Origin: DAOPJM01 sp964490325
Lineage (GTDB): Bacteria; Bacillota; Clostridia; Christensenellales; CAG-138
DNA length: 28,446 bases
Assembly (NCBI GenBank): GCA_964490325.1
Contig: CAZBBX010000028.1
Span: 1-28,446, forward strand
Reading direction: 5' to 3'
Below the pieces are notes generated by a model. It was given only the letters and a program-made list of their open reading frames with translations, had not been told where the DNA came from and ran no database searches. The stretch's first letter is position 1; every line of letters begins with the position of its first letter. A program made the translations under genes and the position numbers. Positions 23,460-28,446 of this stretch are shown piece after piece.

Positions 23460-23468
23460 TGGTATACT
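23460..23468 (+). promoter_or_regulatory. Extended -10 promoter of the RND transporter gene
   Basis: TGG followed by TATACT (23463-23468). No good -35 is present at 17 bases. The predicted leader is about 35 bases and carries GGAAGGAAC as ribosome site. Confidence 0.5.
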
Positions 23469-23509
23469 GTTCCAAATAAAGAAGTTTTCAATGGAAGGAA
23501 CATTGTGGT

Positions 23510-26500
23510 TTGATCCCCAAGTTTAGCGTAAAAAAGCCCTTCACCGTGTTTGTGGCTGTCATACTGGTGATCGTGCTGGGCATCGTCACCTACGGACGCA
23601 TGACGCCCGACCTTTTGCCGGACATGAACATGCCCTATGTCGTGCTGCTCACGACCTATCCGGGCGCTTCGCCCGAGAAGGTGGAGGAGGAAGTCACCAA
23701 GCCTGTCGAAAAGAGCATGGCGGCACTGTCGGGACTGGACAGCGTCAGCTCCACCAGTGCGGAGAATTACTCCATGGTGATGCTGCGCTTCTCAGGCTCC
23801 GTCAACATGGATGCGGCGACCATGAAGATCTCCGAAAAGCTCAACGACCTGCGGGGCAGCTTTGCCGACGGCGTGGGCAGCACCACCGTTTTGCAGCTGG
23901 ATCCCAACATCATCCCCACGGCGGTCGTGGCGGTGCTGTACGAGGGCAAGGATAAGCTGGCGCTGTCCTCCTTTGTGGACGAAACGCTGCTTACGGAGTT
24001 AGAGGGCGTAGACGGCGTGGCGGCGATCACGGAGACGGGCTCGGTCAAGCAGAAGGTCGAGATCACCCTTTCCCCCGAAAAGATCGCAGCTGTGAACGAA
24101 GAATTAGGCGACGCCATCCGCGCAAAGTTTGACGAGGCCATGGGCGAGTTGGACGAGGCGCGCAGTGAGCTTGCTGAGGGCGAAGCCGCGCTTGCCGAGA
24201 ATCGCGAAAAATTAGAGGCGGGGCAAAGCTCCCTAAACCGCGGCAAAAAGCAGGCGAACGCGGAGCTTACCGCGGCGCAGGAGGCCTTGGACGCCAAGTA
24301 CGACGAGCTGAGCGGCCTGTACGACAGCCTGACCGCGCAGCGAGCTTCCCTCAGCGCCAAGCTCAGCGAAGCGCTGACGCTCAAGCAGACCCTTACCAAG
24401 CTCAAATATACCGTCAAGGCCTTGGAAACGGCGGAGCGCGTATTCGATGCCACCATCACGGCCATCGAGAACGATCCCCTGCTCACGGAGGAGGAAAAGA
24501 CCGAACGCATTGCGGCAGTCAAGGCGACCGAGGCGTATACGACGCTGCTGAACAGCCTTGCCGCCATCGATGCGCAGCTTGCCGAGCAGGGACTGACGCG
24601 GGACGACATCGACGCCACCTTAGCAAAGCTTGACGACGGCATCGCGCAGATGAACGATGGCATCGATCAGATCGACGCGGCGCTGCCCGCCATCGAGGAA
24701 GGGCTTGCCGCCATTGAGGACGGCTATACGCAGCTTGCCGATAAAAAGAGCGACGTGAGCGCACAGCTTGCCGCCGCGCAGAGCAAGCTGAACGCAGGCA
24801 AGAGCGCCTTGGAGACGGCGCAGACGCAGCTGGACGAGGGGGAGACCAAGCTCACCGATGCGGAGACCTTGGCGGACGAGCAGCTCAGCAGCGCTCTTTC
24901 CCAAGCGGATCTGAACGGAAAGCTGACGCTTGAGGTGGTCGCGACCCTGCTGGGTGCGCAAAACTTCTCCATGCCCGCAGGCTATGTGCAAAACGGCGAT
25001 GAATCTTGGCCGGTCAGCGTGGGCGACGAGCTTGGCTCCGTGGAGGAGCTTAGCGCGCTTGTGCTGGTCGACAGCGGCTTGGACGATGTGGGAGCCATCA
25101 CGCTTTCGGACGTTGCGGACATAGCCGTGACCGACAACAGCGCCACCACCTATGCCCGCATCGACGGCAGCGATGGTCTGCTTTTATCCTTCACCAAGCA
25201 ATCGAGCTATGCCACGGCGGATGTGGCGAACAATATTCAAAGCCGCCTTACGGAGCTTTCAAGCGAGTACGAGGGGCTGTCCTTCGTGTCGCTGATGGAT
25301 CAGGGCGACTACATCGACATGGCGCTTGGCACGGTCATGGAGAACCTGCTCATCGGCGCAGCCCTTGCCATCCTCATCCTGCTCCTCTTTTTGAGGGACA
25401 TTCGCCCCACCTTCATCGTTGCGTGCAGCATCCCCATTTCGGTGCTGTTCGCGATCGTGATGATGTACTTCTGCGGCGTGTCGCTGAACCTGTTCTCGTT
25501 GGCGGGCTTGGCGATAGGCGTGGGCATGCTGGTGGACAACTCCATCGTCGTCATCGAAAACACCTATCGTCTGCGCAGCGAGGGCGTACCCGTCAAGGAG
25601 GCGGCGGTAGAGGGCGCCAAGTCGGTGGCGGGAGCCATCACGGCCTCAACGCTCACGACCGTCTGCGTGTTTGCGCCCATCCTCTTTGTGGAAGGACTGA
25701 CGCGGCAACTCTTTACCGACCTGATCCTGACCATTGCCTTCTCGCTCATGGCGAGCCTCATCGTGGCGCTGACCTTCATTCCCGCCATCGTGACGGGAAT
25801 GCTCAGAAGACCCGTCAAGCCCCAAAAGGAGCGCACAAAGCGCCTGTTCGACCGCTTCGAGCGCGTGACCGAATGGACACTGTCCCATCGGATCGTCTGC
25901 CTCTTGGTGGCGTTGGTGCTCTTGGCGGGAACGACTTGGGCTTCCCTTGCGCAGGGCTTTTCCTACCTGCCCGAGAGCGGCGGCACGCAGATCTCCGTCT
26001 CCGTCACGCTGCCCGAGGACATGGACTTTACGGATAAGACCGCCGTTGCAGACGACATTTTGGCGCGCCTTGACACGGTGGACGGCATGGGACATGTGGG
26101 CGCGATGCTGTCCAGCGGCGGCGTTGCAAGCGTGGTCGGCCTTTCGATGGGCGACAGTGAGGGCGGCGGCAACGAGCTGACCGCCTATGCGCTGCTGGAC
26201 GAAAGCTCCGGCCGCTCCTCCACGGAGGTCAGCGGCGAGATCAAGACCCTCCTGTCCGACTATAACGAGCTGTACGGCGTGACGGTTGCGGGCATGTCCA
26301 CCATGGACTACAGCTCCGTGTTCAGCGGCGGCGGCGTATCCGTCACCCTGTACGGCAACGACCTTGGCGAGCTGACCGAGGCGGCCAAGGCGGTCGGCGC
26401 AGCCATAGGCGGGGCAGAGGGCATCGATTCCGTGGACGACGGCACGCAGGACGCGGCGCCGGCGCTGCACATCACCGTGGACAAGGCGGCTGCCATGCAG

Positions 26501-27544
26501 CACAATCTCACCACGGCGCAGGTCTATCTGGCGGTCGCTACAAAGCTGACCGACAGCGTGACGGTCTCCACCTTGGACACGGCGGACGGCAGCCTGTCGC
26601 TGCAGCTCATCTCAGGCGCGGCCAAGGAGCTGACGATGGACGACCTGTACGAGCTGACGGTGAGCGCCACCAAGAGCGACGGTACGAGCGAGGACGTCCC
26701 ACTTAAGGACATCGCCACCTTTGCCGAGACGACCACGCTGACCGCCATCTCCCGCGTGGATCAGCGGCGCTGCATCAGCGTCAGCGCCACGCTCAAGGAC
26801 GGCTACAATGTCACCAAGGTCACAAGCGCTGCAAAGAGCGCGGTGGACGCGGTACAGCTGCCCTCCTCGGTGCGCGTGAGCTTTGACGGCGAGAACGAGA
26901 CCATTCTAAGCTCCTTAAGCGACCTTGTGTTCATGCTGCTGCTGGGCATTCTCATCATCTACCTGATCATGGTGGCGCAGTTCCAGTCGCTCCTTTCGCC
27001 CTTTATCGTGCTGTTCACCATACCGTTGGCGTTTACAGGCGGCTTTGCGGCGCTGCTGATAACGGGAACGACCGTCAGCATCGTGGCGATGATCGGCTTT
27101 ATCATGCTGGTGGGCGTGGTGGTCAACAACGGCATCGTGCTCATCGACTGCATCAATCAGCTGCGCGCCGAGGGCATGGATAAGCGCAAGGCCATCCTCA
27201 CCTCCGTTCGGATGCGTCTAAGACCCGTTCTGATGACGGCAACGACCACCATCTTGGGTCTGCTGCCGCTGGCGATGGGCTTTGGCGTGGGGGCGGAGAT
27301 GATCCAGCCCGTTGCGATCGTGTGCGTGGGCGGCCTCATCTATGCAACCATAACCACCTTGCTTTTGATCCCGCTGCTCTACGACCTGTTCCACCCCGAA
27401 CGCAAGAAGAAAAAGGCGGAAGCGGACAGGGACGGGCAGGCTGTGCCGGCGGAGATCGTGCCTGCTGCAACGGCTTCCCTGCCGACGGCGAACGACGACG
27501 GGCAGACGGGGGGCGGCGTCGATACGCCCGGACAGCCCGCATAA
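23510..27544 (+). CDS. RND-family efflux transporter with a large coiled-coil insertion
   Basis: A 1,344-aa inner-membrane transporter of the RND superfamily (HAE1/SwrC-like). It has the usual duplicated plan: one helix, an extracytoplasmic domain and a helix bundle in each half (for example PDLLPDMNMPYVV, GMLVDNSIVVIENTYRLR and VGVVVNNGIVLID). About 300 residues longer than usual, it carries a Glu/Ala/Leu-rich coiled coil at about 205-470 with repeated LxxGxxxL-like spacing. In the helix-4 proton-relay position it has Asp676 but Asn677 where AcrB has a second Asp, and Asn1206/1207 where AcrB has Lys940. A short hydrophilic tail (Lys-rich, then Ala/Pro/Gly-rich) ends it. The only usable start is TTG at 23510 (an in-frame stop lies at 23477). 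No adaptor or outer-membrane partner gene is nearby. The substrate is unknown; drug, lipid or lipopeptide export is the family range. Confidence 0.92.
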   Translation: MIPKFSVKKPFTVFVAVILVIVLGIVTYGRMTPDLLPDMNMPYVVLLTTYPGASPEKVEEEVTKPVEKSMAALSGLDSVSSTSAENYSMVMLRFSGSVNMDAATMKISEKLNDLRGSFADGVGSTTVLQLDPNIIPTAVVAVLYEGKDKLALSSFVDETLLTELEGVDGVAAITETGSVKQKVEITLSPEKIAAVNEELGDAIRAKFDEAMGELDEARSELAEGEAALAENREKLEAGQSSLNRGKKQANAELTAAQEALDAKYDELSGLYDSLTAQRASLSAKLSEALTLKQTLTKLKYTVKALETAERVFDATITAIENDPLLTEEEKTERIAAVKATEAYTTLLNSLAAIDAQLAEQGLTRDDIDATLAKLDDGIAQMNDGIDQIDAALPAIEEGLAAIEDGYTQLADKKSDVSAQLAAAQSKLNAGKSALETAQTQLDEGETKLTDAETLADEQLSSALSQADLNGKLTLEVVATLLGAQNFSMPAGYVQNGDESWPVSVGDELGSVEELSALVLVDSGLDDVGAITLSDVADIAVTDNSATTYARIDGSDGLLLSFTKQSSYATADVANNIQSRLTELSSEYEGLSFVSLMDQGDYIDMALGTVMENLLIGAALAILILLLFLRDIRPTFIVACSIPISVLFAIVMMYFCGVSLNLFSLAGLAIGVGMLVDNSIVVIENTYRLRSEGVPVKEAAVEGAKSVAGAITASTLTTVCVFAPILFVEGLTRQLFTDLILTIAFSLMASLIVALTFIPAIVTGMLRRPVKPQKERTKRLFDRFERVTEWTLSHRIVCLLVALVLLAGTTWASLAQGFSYLPESGGTQISVSVTLPEDMDFTDKTAVADDILARLDTVDGMGHVGAMLSSGGVASVVGLSMGDSEGGGNELTAYALLDESSGRSSTEVSGEIKTLLSDYNELYGVTVAGMSTMDYSSVFSGGGVSVTLYGNDLGELTEAAKAVGAAIGGAEGIDSVDDGTQDAAPALHITVDKAAAMQHNLTTAQVYLAVATKLTDSVTVSTLDTADGSLSLQLISGAAKELTMDDLYELTVSATKSDGTSEDVPLKDIATFAETTTLTAISRVDQRRCISVSATLKDGYNVTKVTSAAKSAVDAVQLPSSVRVSFDGENETILSSLSDLVFMLLLGILIIYLIMVAQFQSLLSPFIVLFTIPLAFTGGFAALLITGTTVSIVAMIGFIMLVGVVVNNGIVLIDCINQLRAEGMDKRKAILTSVRMRLRPVLMTATTTILGLLPLAMGFGVGAEMIQPVAIVCVGGLIYATITTLLLIPLLYDLFHPERKKKKAEADRDGQAVPAEIVPAATASLPTANDDGQTGGGVDTPGQPA

Positions 27545-27568
27545 GCGGAACGGGCAAGCAAAGCATAC

Positions 27569-27611
27569 AAAAAAGGGACTGCGAGCAAGATCTGCCGCAG
27601 CCCCTCTTTTT
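27569..27611. terminator. Bidirectional terminator between the RND gene and thrS
   Basis: A 9-bp stem (27575-27583 with 27596-27604, one mismatch) with a 12-base loop, an A-run on one side and TCTTTTT on the other. It can stop both converging transcripts. Confidence 0.75.
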
Positions 27612-27625
27612 CGGTTCTGTGTGTT

Positions 27626-28446
27626 TTAGCGTGCCTTGGAGGCGATCTCCTTTAGCAGCTTATCGGTGAAGGCGTCGAGCGTCTGTGCGCCCAGATCGCC
27701 GTCCTTGCGGGAGCGAGCGGCAACATGCCCTTCCTCGATCTCCTTGTCGCCCAAGACGAGCATGTAGGGGATCTTTTGCATCTGCGCTTCACGGATCTTA
27801 AAGCCGATCTTCTCGTTGCGCAGATCGCACTCGGTGCGTACGCCAAGCGCGGTGAGCTTCTCCTGCACCGCCTTGGACGCTTCCGCGGCACGGTCGGTGA
27901 TGGGCAGCACGCGCACCTGCACGGGGGACAGCCAAGTGGGCAGCGCACCCGCGTACTTTTCGATCAGGTAGGCCAGCGTGCGTTCGTAGCAGCCGAGGCT
28001 CGTGCGGTGGATGATGTACGGATTCTTCTTCAGGCCGTCCGTGTCCACATACTCCATGTCGAACTGCTTGGCAAGCAGCAGGTCGATCTGGATGGTGCAC
28101 AGCGTGTCCTCCTTGCCAAAGACGTTCTTGTACTGCACATCAAGCTTGGGACCGTAGAAGGCGGCCTCGTCAAAGCCGATGGTATGCTCCACATGGAGGT
28201 CGTCCAAGATCTTGGCCATCAGGCTCTGCGCCTCATTCCACTGCTCGGCGGTGCCCTCATACTTGTTCTTGGGGTTGGCGGGATCCCACTGCGAGAAGCG
28301 GAAGGTGCAGTCCTCCAGCAGTCCCACGGTGCCAAGGAAGTACTGGATCAGCTCCAGACAGCCCTTGAACTCCTCCTCCAGCTGTTCGGGACGCAGGATC
28401 AAATGCCCCTCGGAGATGGTAAACTGCCGCACGCGGATCAGGCCGT
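27626..28446 (-). CDS. thrS: Threonine-tRNA ligase, C-terminal part (runs off the window)
   Basis: Class II synthetase that charges tRNA-Thr; 273 residues of the C-terminal side are visible and the N terminus lies beyond 28446. The frame continues to the edge as GLIRVRQFTISEGH, motif 2 of the family. His in SEGH and His in YIIHRTSLG correspond to two of the three zinc ligands of E. coli ThrS. AAFYGPKLDVQ and the anticodon-binding domain (VRVLPITDRAAEA to GDKEIEEG) follow. SEGH in place of the more usual DDAH, and FSQWDP in place of SLRDP, point to a diverged ThrS subclass. The T-box or other 5' control cannot be examined here. Confidence 0.95.
   Translation of the reverse strand, partial: GLIRVRQFTISEGHLILRPEQLEEEFKGCLELIQYFLGTVGLLEDCTFRFSQWDPANPKNKYEGTAEQWNEAQSLMAKILDDLHVEHTIGFDEAAFYGPKLDVQYKNVFGKEDTLCTIQIDLLLAKQFDMEYVDTDGLKKNPYIIHRTSLGCYERTLAYLIEKYAGALPTWLSPVQVRVLPITDRAAEASKAVQEKLTALGVRTECDLRNEKIGFKIREAQMQKIPYMLVLGDKEIEEGHVAARSRKDGDLGAQTLDAFTDKLLKEIASKAR

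Overview
The window reads as a chromosome segment from a Gram-positive, monoderm-type bacterium, most likely a high-GC member of class Clostridia. This rests on gene order and protein style: ftsK/spoIIIE-rimO-pgsA-cinA-recA on one strand, a divergent DUF512-der-plsY cluster, lipoproteins with Thr/Pro-rich linkers, an SpoIIIE-type translocase and strong Shine-Dalgarno sites. No rRNA, tRNA or CRISPR array was seen. The species cannot be named from the sequence.

Region 1 (1 to about 6,200) is clearly more AT-rich than the rest and looks like an acquired or decaying accessory island. It opens with a broken large serine recombinase (2-473). Four genes follow on the minus strand. Read in transcription order they are: a 746-aa protein with a PD-(D/E)XK-like nuclease motif and two C-terminal NUMOD1-like DNA-binding repeats; a lipoprotein with three Ltp-type repeats, the family of the phage superinfection-exclusion protein Ltp; a two-helix membrane protein with an OB-fold-like (tRNA_anti-like) end; and, after a gap of about 290 bp, an unrecognised 212-aa protein. 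The first three are tightly spaced behind one good promoter and form the best candidate here for an undescribed, possibly anti-phage, cassette. A small plus-strand remnant with its own terminator and a strong bidirectional terminator (6129-6154) close the island.

Region 2 (6,200-11,700) returns to GC-rich sequence. It holds a transglutaminase-like lipoprotein interrupted by one apparent 1-base deletion, a PcrA/UvrD-type helicase convergent with it, a polysaccharide deacetylase lipoprotein divergent from the helicase, and a GNAT acetyltransferase whose 3' end overlaps the deacetylase by 70 bp.

Region 3 (11,736-18,776) is a minus-strand housekeeping operon, ftsK/spoIIIE-rimO-pgsA-cinA-recA, with genes overlapping or nearly touching. 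It has a promoter and leader hairpin in front of ftsK, an internal promoter for recA inside the end of cinA, and a terminator after recA. It combines chromosome translocation, ribosomal protein S12 modification, phospholipid synthesis, NMN/pyridine nucleotide repair and recombination.

Region 4 (18,840-28,446) runs rightward: DUF512 PDZ/radical-SAM-like protein, Der GTPase, PlsY acyltransferase, ribosomal protein L28, a SpoU/TrmH rRNA methyltransferase, and a 1,344-aa RND transporter with a coiled-coil insertion of about 270 residues and a TTG start. A bidirectional terminator separates it from the C-terminal part of threonyl-tRNA synthetase, which runs off the right edge on the minus strand.
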